NCBI GenBank assembly: GCA_036365455.1
Contig: JAWQUS010000007.1
Location: 14,896,001 to 14,960,000 of the forward strand
Direction of reading: 5' to 3'
From: Macrosoma leucophasiata
Taxonomy: Eukaryota; Arthropoda; Insecta; Lepidoptera; Hedylidae
DNA: 64,000 nucleotides
Position numbers and translations under genes: made by a program. Shown piece by piece: positions 19,514 through 30,592 of the stretch; the first letter of the stretch is position 1; every line of letters starts with the position of its first letter. The notes below the pieces were generated by a model. That model saw nothing but the letters and a program-made list of their open reading frames with translations, had not been told where the DNA came from and did not search any database.

Positions 19514-19820
19514 GATAATTTTGACCTTAGGAGTTGGCAACACCACTCATTCCATTCCTTTTTTCCTCATTCTGTGGGACGTGGGTAAGATAAAGTAGGT
19601 AAGATTAATAAGATTTTTATTTTATTTATCCACATCACAGATCAGCATTGAGCTGATACAGATCAGTCATTCAGTCATCCACATCCATCTGACTGTACCT
19701 ACTGCAATGTACTCTGTGACCTACTGTAATGTAATGACTGAATTTAGAATTTTGTTTTGATTTTTTGGTGTTGAAGACTTTTTTAATTCACTGTATTCAC
19801 CTTTAATATATATTGTAAAG

Positions 19821-22800
19821 ATGTTTAAACTATACTCAAAAGTAAATAATGGTGTTACAATGAACAAATGTGTGCCTCATACATATTTCGGTGAGTAAAA
19901 TCTTATTATGCTAATGATATACAAGTGTATGTACTTGCTGATATAAAGTTTCCTTTGTCCTCTATCACGTATCTGATCTTTGCTGTTCAAATACTATGAG
20001 AATGTTTATGATATCAGAGATGTCAGTTCTAATCGATGTTACTAATTTTATCAGCTGAATTTAAATTGGGAAAAACTGTTCACGGCACAACAATTTGTAA
20101 ATTTCCCCAAGTGGTTGCTCTGAAGTTGCCGACGAATGTGATCGATATAAACGCAGCTGAAATAGGAAGATTTTCTCCTTTGCGAGAAAGAGATATATCT
20201 GGTCCAGTGATGAATGCATATGCACAAAAACAAGAATTTCCCAGGATTGATATAACACTACAAAAAGATCCCCATGTAAACAAATATGACTGTCGTGGTG
20301 CCGTGAGCCTATCATCTTCAATGCAGAGCAATGTGCCGAGTCCGTTCAGTGGGAATCATACCCACTTGAGCATGCCGGGGTCACAGTGGGGTCAAGGATA
20401 TAAATATTTGTCAGATCACCTGCACAGTGCTCATTACTTGACATTGCGGAATGAATATCGTGGACAACAGTTTAAAGGTACATAAAATACATTGCTTATT
20501 TCAATAACTTGTTTAGTTTCTTTTTATTTGAAAATTACATACATTCTTCTAATTAGTTCCTGGTAACTATTATATTGACCTAATGTAAAAGAATTACAGT
20601 TGTAAAGTTATTATGAGATTGATTAAAGTACTGATACTTGTGGGTATTGGTGCCAATAGTATGCTAAGCCATTAATTATAATAATTAAATAGATAGTAAT
20701 GTTTTTGTCATGGAACCCATGTGTAATAAAATTACTGTCAAGTAAGATATATTTTTTGCATGTGCACAAATCCAGTTGCAGATGTCCAGCCACTGCTCAA
20801 AAACATAAACATTTTTTATGTGTTTATCAGTAGCATCTGAAAGAACTTTTTTAATCCCTCCAGACGACACGAGAAAAATATGACAATTGAAATTCAATTG
20901 TGTCTGGGTGCCGGTGGCCTTACGATCCTTGAAAGAGAAACACATTAACACATTTTTATCTCAAATTACCTTTATACACCTACAGTGTTTTTCAAACCTG
21001 TGAGTTGACCTTGAGAGTTTGCAAAGACTGTAAAAGGGAAGGCAAATCTTTGCTAAACCTCTTTAAAAGGAAACTAACATTTTTTACGTATCTGCATAAT
21101 AAAAATACCTGAATCTTTTTCTCTTCTTTTTAAACTGTACAAATACTGTACAGTTGTTTTGTAAGGGTTGAAAACTGACATACAAGGTACATTTTTAATA
21201 CTTAATATAGTATTTAAATATTAACATTAGTAACAGTAATATTTTAGTACTAGGTACTATAAATTATTAATGTTCATAAATTAAAAAAAAATACATTTTT
21301 ATTCACTTCATTTTTAAAAATTTTATAAAAATACTAACTAAATTGGGGTGTTCGCAATGGCTATTTATCAATAACACAACATAATGTTTAGCTATTTTTA
21401 TAAAGCCTATTATTTTGTACGCTATAATATATTAGTTAGTGAAATTGACTTTTTTTTTTGCTTTCTTTGCAATTGTCCTAAGACATTTCTGCCAGCATCA
21501 CGTTTGACATTATGTTAGGTCTTCAATGATAATTCAGTGCGTGATGCAACGACAGACACAAAATCTGAAAAAATATATATTAATATTGTTAGTAGGTGGT
21601 TAGTTGAGTACAAAAGACAACCAAAGTTAGTATTAGTAATGTTATAACAAACACATAAGACAATAATAATCACACACACACACAGATTTTTTACAGATAT
21701 ATTAGTGTAAATAACTAACTACTTAATTTTATTTATATTTACAAAGTTTATAATGCCTAAAAGGACTGTTGGATCTTGGATAGAGAGAAGAGTAGGTATG
21801 CAAGTGGGAAGCGGGACATTTTGGTGGAGGAGAGATAGGAATTGGAAACGATTGTATAGGGGGCAAGAGAAAAAGATATGATTCACGTCACCTTCGTCTA
21901 GTCCGCATTCACAAATTGAGGAATCCCGAATCCTTAGCTTGTGAAGGAATTGGGGAGATGTACAATAACCTAAACGAATACGACAGATGACAGATGTTAC
22001 TCTCTTTGAAGCTTTGACTTTAAAAAAATTGATTTGAAGAGAAGATACGTTTGATGACGTTTCTTTCCTTTCGTTTGTCACTCGTCGTCGTTTCAACTTA
22101 CGCATTGTGCGTTTGTTAATTGTAGATATTTCGGCAAACGGTCGAAGCCGGTCATTTATAAAATAATACCCTAACTAATAAATATCAACTAAAATAAATA
22201 ATATGTAATATGATACAAATAAATATTATGTTATTTTATCAACTTTATAATATAACGCACACCTCTACATATTGTATTAACAAATATTGTTACCCATCAG
22301 CATAAAAAGCAATAACAATACATATGACATTTCTTTTAATTTACTGATATCAAATAACATTGTTTACTTTTGATTATATTTAAATATACTTTGCATGTTA
22401 CAGAATATCCTTATTAGGCATGTGTACCTTAGTAATTTGGTAGTATATGGTCTATAGATTACATTATTATTTTCCCATTAGTGTGAACTATAAGCTAATT
22501 TTGTCATCCACTTCTATAACATAAAAAAATGCTGCCAATATATATCTGATTTCTTATCTTATGTAAGCCCACCTGCAAGCTCAAACAGAAGGGCACTTAC
22601 GTAAACAAGTTATTCCATATCTTAATTGTGAGCAATGCCCCCAATACCCCAGTATCTAACAGTGACCTTATGGTTCCCATGGCGAAATAGACTTTAATAG
22701 ATGAAATATAGCTGTTTTTATGGATATCTATGTTAAAAATAATAGGCTTTAATTGCTGTTTTTGTATGACTGGTTCTAATACTTGTATATCACTTTTCCA

Positions 22801-25800
22801 AAGCATAGCTGTTAACATAACAACAAGGAACATGAGCACAGACACAAACCCACCAACAAGTGCCAAAGAAAAATTGAAAAAGGCGGTGAAGGATTATGGC
22901 TCAACTGTGATTGTATTTCATGTAACAATTTCACTAATATCATTAGGGGCATGTTACATTCTCGTTTCTAGGTATGTTAATTCATCTTTATATACCTATA
23001 TAATTATTTTATTAGAATGATTGTCTGTTATTTAGAGATGAAATGAATATTCGTATTTTTAACCAGCCCCATACTGGATTTGCTGAAAAACAATCAAGAA
23101 ACTTGCAAAATATTATGTGTCCTTACCAACAAACCTTTGTTCGTACTCGTCAGGGATTAAGTGCGAGATTCACAGACCACACTACGACTTTATTTTCAGC
23201 AAAGTAACATGTCCATAAAGTACCTATGCCTTCTGACATGACAGTTCTAAGCGTCTAGGTACTTTGTTGAAAGTAAAGTCGTAGTGCGGTTTGTGAATTT
23301 TCACTTTATTAAGTTAAAAGTACCCATAATTGGCATTTATATAAAATGATCACTTATTTAAGTACATAATTTTTACGACCTTGAGGCATAATCTTAAATC
23401 TTTGGTTTTATGTACTTCCTTAGATGTTTATAGTCCACTGTACTGTATAGGTACTGTACCTACTGTTTGCGCTTACCATCAATGTAAACGGTGGGTTGTA
23501 GATGTGTTTGCCACTTTATGTACCTATTTATTAAGGAGAGATTAAGAAGCGAATATTACAAAGTCTCGTCATCATGCAGGCAAATTAATATTTATTTGTT
23601 TCTTGAAAAATTGTGTCTATTGTAAAAACCTCGAATATCCATTTAATCTGTGATAGCTAACTTATGAATCACTTATGAATATCAGATCCTTCAACACAAA
23701 ATGTGTTGAGGAAACGATAGAGAGAAATAAGGGCTCCAAAGTGTTTGCAAGGGATCTGTCTATTGGACAGAGCCGGTTGATGCAGCTGAAGACAGAGGAC
23801 GGCAGTTTAGCGTCGACTAAGCCTGAGATATTGCGAGAGATCGAGAGGTTCTATGGGCAATTATATACCTCGGTCGCACAACCTGCCTCTGATTTGGTCA
23901 GAGACCCGAGAGCCAAATTAACCCGACACTATACCGAAGATATCCCGGACATCAGCCTGTACGAGATTAGAATGGCCCTCAAACAGCTTAAGAACAACAA
24001 GGCGCCTGGAGAGGACGGCATCACTACAGAGCTTCTGCAAGCGGGTGGATCATCGTTACTGAAAGTCGTTCAGAAGCTCTTTAATTCCGTCCTATTCGAA
24101 GGTACTACGCCAGAAGCATGGAACCGAGGTGTGGTGGTGCTTTTCTTCAAAAAGGGTGATAAAGCCCTTTTGAAGAACTATAGACCCATCTCGCTTCTGA
24201 GGCATGTCTACAAGCTGTTTTCGAGGGTAATCACGAACCGTCTCGCTCGCAGGTTTGATGACTTCCAGCCTCCCGAACAAGCCGGTTTCAACCGCAACAA
24301 GCCGAAAAGGCTATAGTACCATAGACCACATACACACGCTGCGGCAGGTTATACAGGAGTCCGAGGAGTATAACCGGCCATTATGCTTAGCGTTCGTGAA
24401 CTATGAGAAAGCCTTTGATTCGGTTGAAACATGGGCTGTGCTGCAGTCTTTACAGCGTTGCCACATTGACTATCGGTACATCTAAGTGTTGAAGTGTCTG
24501 TATAAAAACGCCACCATGTCAGTCCGAGTACAGGACCAATCAATGCACGAGGGCGATTCCTTTGCAGAGGGGAGTGAGACAGGGAGATGTCATTTCACCC
24601 CTGCTCTTCACCAATGCAATGGAAGACGCCTTCAAGCTCCTGGAATGGCAAGGACTAGGCATCAATGTCAACGGCGAATACATCACTCACTTTCGGTTTG
24701 CCGACGATATTATAGTCATGGCAGAGTCGCTGGAAGATCTCAGCACAATGCTCGAAGACCTCAATCGAGTGTCCCAAAGAGTGGGCCTTAAAATGAACAT
24801 GGATAAGACCAAGGTCATGTTTAATAACCTTGTATCGCCCACTCCAGTATCCGTTGGGAACTCGATCCCCGAAGTTGTCGACGAATATGCCTATTTAGGA
24901 CACACCATACAACTAGGCAGGTCGAACTTGGAGAAAGAGGTCATTCGCCGAATCCAACTCGGCTGGGCAGCGTTCGGGAAGTTAAGGAGCGTTTTCTCGT
25001 CAAACATCCCGCAGTCCTTGAAGACGAAAGTCTTTAAAAAGTGCGTTTTACCGGTGATGACCTACGGTGCCGAGACGTGGGTCACTATGGGTCTCGTACG
25101 AAAGCTCCAAGTCACTCAGTGGTCAATGGAAAGGGCTATGCTCGGCGTTTCCCTACTGGATCGAATCAGAAATGAGGAGATCCGTAAGCGAACGAAAGTC
25201 GCTGACATAGCCAAGCAGATTTCCAAGCTGAAGTGGCAATGGACAGTGCCCATACCTCGGAGAACCGATAGCCGCTGGGGTAGAAAGGTTCTCGAGTGGA
25301 GACCACGTATCGGCAAGCGCAGCGTAGGACGTCCACCTGCAAGATGGACCGACGACCTGATCAAGGCTGCAGGTACCCGCTGGATGCACGTCGCTTCCGA
25401 TCGGTCGGCATGGAGGTCATTGGGGGAGGCCTATGTTCAGCAGTGGACGTCCTATGGCTGATATCATGATGATGAACTTATGAATAGATTACAAAGTGCA
25501 ACACATCTGTACAGTACTAGCTTTTGTCCGCGGCTTCGCTCGCGTGGAATTTGGTCTGCCACATGAAGTTTCGTGATTTTGGCTCCCACGCCCACGCCCG
25601 AGCTTACGCCCACGCCCACGTCCGTCTTCAACCTTGAACACTGCGGAAAGTCCAATACCACATTTTACCCCCTCTGTTAAGGGGATGGGGGCAAATGTCC
25701 AAAAAAAAATTATGTACCTACGACTGATTTGTTAGGTTATACAACATGTAACGGGAATAATGCACACTCTCTAACACCCCGATTAGAAAATCGAGTTATA

Positions 25801-27368
25801 ATCATAATACCTACATGAACTGAAATTACATGTTTATGTACCTACCTGTTTAATATTTTTTATTTAAGAAATAAGTTGTCCTCAATTTGTACGAACAGTA
25901 TGCACACCCTATGCATACTTATCCTACCTCTACCTACGGCCGCACATAAAACGCGAACCTACACACACATGCACACTGTTGCATTGTGATGTAGCGTAAC
26001 CTGCGTACCCTTATTTAACACTCGCTAGTAATAAGATTAATTTCCACTATTTTGTTTCTTAAATTATTATCTTAATATATATAAATCTCGTGTCACAATG
26101 TTTGTCCTCAATGGACTCCTAAACCACTTAACCGATTATAATAAAATTCGCACACCATGTGCAGTTCGATCCAACTTGAGAGATAGGATAGCTTACATTA
26201 CGCTATGACTAATAGGAGCAGAGCAGCGCGGGCGAAGCCGGGGCGAGCCGCTAGTTTATAATAAAAAACACGTCTCCACGAGTTCTAATAAACTTGTTGA
26301 GACTAGCATTATATTTTAGATAAGACTGTAGTCTCATTTTCGTTCGTATTGACTGTTCACCAATGGATGACAATAATTTCCTTAATTGTAATTAATTTTG
26401 GGACAAAATATTACATAAATCAAAAATGTCTGAAATCGATTCTGAACAAACTAGTTTCGGGTGGTACATTTAATCCCGTTACACGTTGTATATATATTTT
26501 TTTGTGTCATGTACCTACTTATAACATTCCAGCTAATGGATGTCCGGCTTTGTCGACACGTGCTCATACACTCATTTGTTGAAAATGTTCATGCCTATTT
26601 TGCATTCTAAAGGCGAAATTTTATTGCAGTTTAGAATCGCATCTTCTAACAATACTTTTACCAACTAGGTATCTACATTTTTATTGACATAAACACGTAT
26701 GTGAAGAGATTAATTGAAAAGTGTATGTGACGTATATTTTGGGCCAGCCAGACAGACAAGTGCTAATATTGTACACCATTTGTTTTATTCTCTTAATTTG
26801 CCATCGCTTCTGAAGACGAGTTCATTTCAGGTGGTAAAATATTTTTTTCAGAAACCTTGGGGAAAAATTGTTTTATTGTACACATTGGCTTAATTAATTT
26901 ATTATGTACTTACCTGTCATAATATTTATTTCTGATATCCAAAACTATTAAGTAGAAAATAAGTTAGTTCCAGAAACTTAAATGTTAAACTTGTAAAAGG
27001 AAGAAAGTCGTATAATATTTAAATGTCTGTTCTAAGGAAGTAAATATATTATATTAAAGCATCTTCATGAAGCCTAACATAATTTAAGCATACTTTAGGA
27101 CGAACTAGTTTATTAAGATTGAGTTTCTGATATTGTTTGCAGCGGCGTCGACGTAATGGCAATATTGAAATATTTAAATGTCGGGGAAGGAACCTTATCC
27201 AAAATAGCGACATCAAATGCGGGCACTTTCGTCATAGCCTACGGAATACATAAGTTTTTTGCTCCATTCAGAATAGCCATAACATTAACGGCTACTCCAT
27301 TTATAGTGAGATATTTAAGACAAATTGGATTTTTAAAACATAGGATAAATAATGGTGGTGGTAAATAA
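19821..27368 (+). CDS. FAM210B: FAM210B-like mitochondrial membrane protein (DUF1279), four exons
   Basis: Proposed exons are 19821-19890, 20055-20477, 22809-22971 and 27143-27368. All junctions are in phase with GT donors (GTGAGT, GTACAT, GTATGT) and AG acceptors, for 293 residues. The last two exons give the DUF1279 domain: KEKLKKAVKDYG, VFHVTISLISLG, SSGVDVMAILKYL, GTFVIAYGIHKFFAPFRI and TPFIVRYLRQIGF, with two hydrophobic segments. Mammalian FAM210B is a mitochondrial inner-membrane protein linked to energy metabolism and haem synthesis. The first two exons (about 164 residues) encode an N-terminal region I do not recognise. The protein is longer than human FAM210B (about 190 residues), so the exon 2 to exon 3 join is the least certain part. 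A shorter form could start at the ATG at 22832. Intron 3 holds an RTE copy and other repeats. The 5' flank and exon 2 were the source of the fragment in the element at 5461-5992. Confidence 0.75.
20478..21718 (+). other. FAM210B intron 2, first part
   Basis: AT-rich, with a CA microsatellite near 21672-21684. The minus-strand frame at 20685-20951 shows no known motif. Confidence 0.5.
21719..22105 (-). pseudogene. 3' end of a Jockey-like LINE ORF2
   Basis: A 128-codon minus-strand frame has the cysteine-rich tail of non-LTR retrotransposon polyproteins: RIRLGYCTSPQFLHKL, then ICECG...DEGDVNHIFFSCPLYN. The reverse transcriptase part is absent, so this is a 5'-truncated insertion in intron 2 of the FAM210B-like gene, antisense to it. 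Confidence 0.7.
22972..23658 (+). other. FAM210B intron 3, first part
   Basis: It contains the inverted-repeat MITE at 23161-23304 and otherwise AT-rich sequence. Confidence 0.5.
23161..23304. mobile_element. Small MITE with about 45-bp inverted repeats
   Basis: GTGCGAGATTCACAGACCAC at the left is matched inverted at the right, ending GTTTGTGAATTTTCAC, and both arms carry CTACGACTTTA. The whole element is 144 bp. Confidence 0.7.
23675..25461 (+). pseudogene. RTE reverse transcriptase remnant
   Basis: Three frames carry the reverse transcriptase without the endonuclease. The breaks are a short inserted repeat near 24290, a stop at 24483-24485 and a frame change near 24540. The FADD catalytic motif and the C-terminal region to the stop at 25459 are kept. 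The longest open part is 24562-25461. Confidence 0.85.
23681..25474 (+). mobile_element. RTE-type LINE, 5'-truncated copy
   Basis: Homology to the copy at 7851-11002 begins at the position equivalent to 9252 and runs to the GATATCATGATGATG 3' end. AACTTATGAAT occurs at 23659-23669 and again at 25475-25485, and ACTTATGAAT also directly abuts the 5' end. This is a target duplication with a short local repeat. Confidence 0.85.
25519..26255. repeat. Repeat with inverted ends ACTAGC...GCTAGT
   Basis: The left end reads ACTAGCTTTTGTCCGCGGCT and the right end CGCGGGCGAAGCCGGGG...GCCGCTAGT, so GCGGCTTCG and CGAAGCCG are inverted across about 740 bp. Near the right end it contains the block also found inverted at 12350-12470. 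Confidence 0.55.
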
Positions 27369-27373
27369 ATATT
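27368..27373 (+). terminator. Candidate FAM210B poly(A) signal
   Basis: AATAAA starts on the last base of the TAA stop and is followed by a TG/T-rich stretch (27383-27405). A very short 3' UTR is implied. Confidence 0.45.
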
Positions 27374-28750
27374 TGATATTTAATTTTGTAATTGTTTTAT
27401 TTGTGGTAGATATATTAGGTACCATAAATACCTATTCAGTTTTGTCAAATATTTGTGTAGTTGGATTGTATAATACTTATTGAAGTAAGAGGACTCCAGC
27501 AAAAGTTTTTCATTACATAAGTATTGGCTTCCTCGCGTCACTGTTGCGTGCTTAAAAAACAGCTTTTTTTATTTGGATGAAAAAAGCTGTTTCTTTGCGC
27601 TTAATGATTGCCCGGTAAACTAGACTACACGTCACCCGACGTCGTCGGGCAATCGGCGAGCGCAAAGGAGTCACAGCCTAACAGCCTACGACTTCAAGAC
27701 AGACGATAAATATAATTATGCTTGATAGTTTTTGTTTGAATTTCACCCTATCGTGCCCAACTGTTGGGAGTGGAAGGCGGGGAGGGGGTCATTTGTTGTT
27801 TATACTGTATCTAATTCGAGTTTGTTTATACAGGGTTAATTTAAATTACCGCATCACCTCTTGCAGGCAGCCTCTTTAGATCAATCCCAACAACATTTGT
27901 TCTACGACTTACAAATTTTGATAAATAACCCAAAAATAATGTTTTCAAAAGTTTAAAAGCATTGCCGCCGCTGCTTCACCCCACAACCCCGCTCCCCGCA
28001 GCACATGGCGATATTATGCCTAGGCAAAGGTGCATGGCATACCTACGCTAAGAGTAAATGCCATTTTAGAGGATAATAATTAATTTTGTATGGGAAAATT
28101 TCGGTGGTCAGGCCCGTCAGGTAGTTTTGTACGTTTATTTTCGTGGAATGGAAACAAATAATAAGACTGTCACAGAGTTGTCTTACACACCCTATGCACG
28201 ACTGCCCGAAAATAATTTTAGCGTTTACACGTTTCTATTTGTCTTGTCTGTGGTAGACACGACAAATTTTCGTGTCTAAGATAATGTTCTTGTCGTGTAC
28301 ATAAGACTTATCTGCAGCAGACAAGGTGTAATTTCTTAGCTTGTACAAGGGCTTTAGGATGACATCACTAGTGTGTCTGTCTATTGATCGAACGGTAAGG
28401 AGGACCCTAAGCTTTATTTATTAACATGTTGAATATGTATCTATATCACATCTTCAATATTCGAAAAATACTTTAATAGTATAAGTTTTACATATTCTAT
28501 GATTTATTTATTATTCACCGTGACAAGGTTTAGCCCGAAACAGGCCGCAAATTGACGAACTTAGCCAGAACATAGCCAAATCTTATCACGAAATAGGGTT
28601 CAATGAATACTAAAAACTTCTTATTTTATGCAATAGGTACCTTTTGTTATTATAATAATAACGAAATACCAATATTCTTCACAAGTACCTATAATGAGAT
28701 TGAGAATTTCAAAATGAGAACACGTTCAATAATTATATATTTTAAAATCC
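27374..28750. other. Intergenic sequence
   Basis: Only small inverted repeats were noted: AACAGCTTTTTT/AAAAAAGCTGTT near 27557-27592 and GATTGCCCG/CGGGCAATC near 27605-27655. No gene was seen. Confidence 0.5.
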
Positions 28751-29378
28751 TTAACCCCTCCCGCCCACGTCCGATAATCGGTGACCGATTTTTTGTAGGA
28801 GGAAAATAGAACGTACTGAGAGCCATAGTGCAACGCCCACGTACCTACTACAAAAAGTCGGTGAAAAATAAAATCGGTGCATCCCGACCGATAATCGGTG
28901 AAAAATGGAACGTTCGGAAATGTATGCGTCAACGCACACTACTCACCGACTCACCGACAGTCGGAATAGTCTAAGAGCCGAAGCTTGGTCGACCTTCACC
29001 TATCTGTTTACCGAATTAACTATTTTTTTTTAACAAATTTCATACATGAACAAACACGTCTTGCGTGTATTGCCTATAGAATTACGTTCATAGGTATGAT
29101 TATTTGAAAAAAAAATATTAGCAACTTTCACCCATTTGTTAACCAATTAAATGTGTTTGAAACTAAACTTTTAAAACATATAAAATACGTCTGTAAGGTA
29201 TTGCCTAAGTATTTATGTTAACCTTCTTATTCCTCCTTATACTCATGAGATTCTCTCGGCTCTCTGTCTATGACGTGCTGCTCCACCGACAAAAAAACGG
29301 ACGTGGGCGTTGAGTCGGTCACAAAATTGGACCGATTATCGGTCCTACAAAAAGTAGGACGTGGGCTGGGAGCCCTAA
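28751..29378. mobile_element. Inverted-repeat element with CCCACGTCC ends
   Basis: The left end TTAACCCCTCCCGCCCACGT and the right end GGACGTGGGCTGGGAGCCCT are imperfect inverses. Both arms carry CCGATAATCGGT and TTTTTGTAGGA. A shorter relative lies at about 38549-38758. Confidence 0.6.
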
Positions 29379-29554
29379 ATCTGGAAATTCTTAAGATGCC
29401 GAAACAGGTTCCCACGAGTGCCCATGACGTTATGCGGGTCAAGACTTCTCACGTTACAGTTAAAAAAACTTCTGAATTGTATCAGATATTTAAGTGCCTA
29501 TTGAAGAAGATACCAATTTAAAATGTGAAATCAAAACATTTTGAACATTTTCAA

Positions 29555-30066
29555 TGGTAGTGCTCCAGTGACGGAGCTCGCGGGCGTAGGCACCACCGCA
29601 TTACCTAACATACTTGCTGCTAAATGGTAGTGTTGTAAATAATAAATAATAAAATACGCATACACTCACAGCCCCACAGTAGGCATAAAACCTGCCTGTG
29701 GGTGCCGTTACATACAAACAACACATACATAAACACCCAGACCCGAAACAAATATCTGTAGGCCATACAAATATTTGTCCCGGTGCGGGGATCGAACCCG
29801 CGACCCTTCGAATCAAACGGTCAACTCACACCGCTGGACCAACCGGGTCGTCAAATTGTGTTCAGCACTATCGTGTTCCGGTCGGGTGGTAATGTACGAC
29901 CCTGTAATTTCCGGAACAGAGGCATAACACCTTAGGCCTCAGGAGTGGTAACGCATCTGCATTTTGATCTCTGGTCTTTGTGTGGGTGTCTATAGGCTGC
30001 AGTGATCACTTAACATCAACGCAGTTCACGCATCTTGTTTGCCACTTTCATTACCTACATTAAAAA
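29555..30066 (+). repeat. SINE-like family X, copy with a nested SINE
   Basis: A full-length copy of the family described at 2726, interrupted at GGTAGTGTT by the tRNA-derived SINE at 29635-29857. Confidence 0.75.
29635..29857 (-). mobile_element. tRNA-derived SINE
   Basis: On the minus strand it begins with a tRNA-like head that has an A box TGGTCCAGCGG and a B box GGTTCGATCCC, and it ends in a TTATTATTTATTATTTAC tail. GTGTT is duplicated on both sides (29630-29634 and 29858-29862). Comparison with uninterrupted copies of the host repeat shows the empty site. Confidence 0.8.
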
Positions 30067-30094
30067 ATATATATCTTCGTCAATATGTAAGTAA

Positions 30095-30252
30095 AGCTTG
30101 TCTAAACTGAAATGACGCGCCCCACTATAGCATTTTTCACACGAGCAAATTTCAAATAAGGACCTAAGACATATACAAATAAGTGTCATTATTCTCACAC
30201 ATCGAAAGCAAAAATTAAGTAGTGGGGCGCGTCATTTCAGCTTAGACAAGCT
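30095..30252. mobile_element. 158-bp palindromic MITE
   Basis: AGCTTGTCTAAACTGAAATG and ACGCGCCCCACTA at the left are repeated inverted at the right, with one mismatch in about 33 bases. Confidence 0.7.
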
Positions 30253-30592
30253 CTAGTAGGTAGGCACTGCGTTTTTTGTAAAAATATTCTTATTAAATTA
30301 TGTTGGATGTCGTGTAAGAAAAGTAAAAGTGAAATTATTTTTACTTAATTTTTTTGTTCACGAATTTTTGTCACTTTTCAGTTCTTCTATTTCATAAATA
30401 TAATTCAGTTCGAATTTTCTATCTTTATCATTATATCTCATTTGCAAGTCGCTTTCATGTGATATTAAGATACAAAGTAGTGACTTCATACCTAGACATC
30501 ATCCCTATTGGTGGCATAACCTATTGCCGTTTACACACCTAAAATACGCTTGTGGCAGGTATATTTACAAAGTGTCATCGTCCGTTTCCAGG

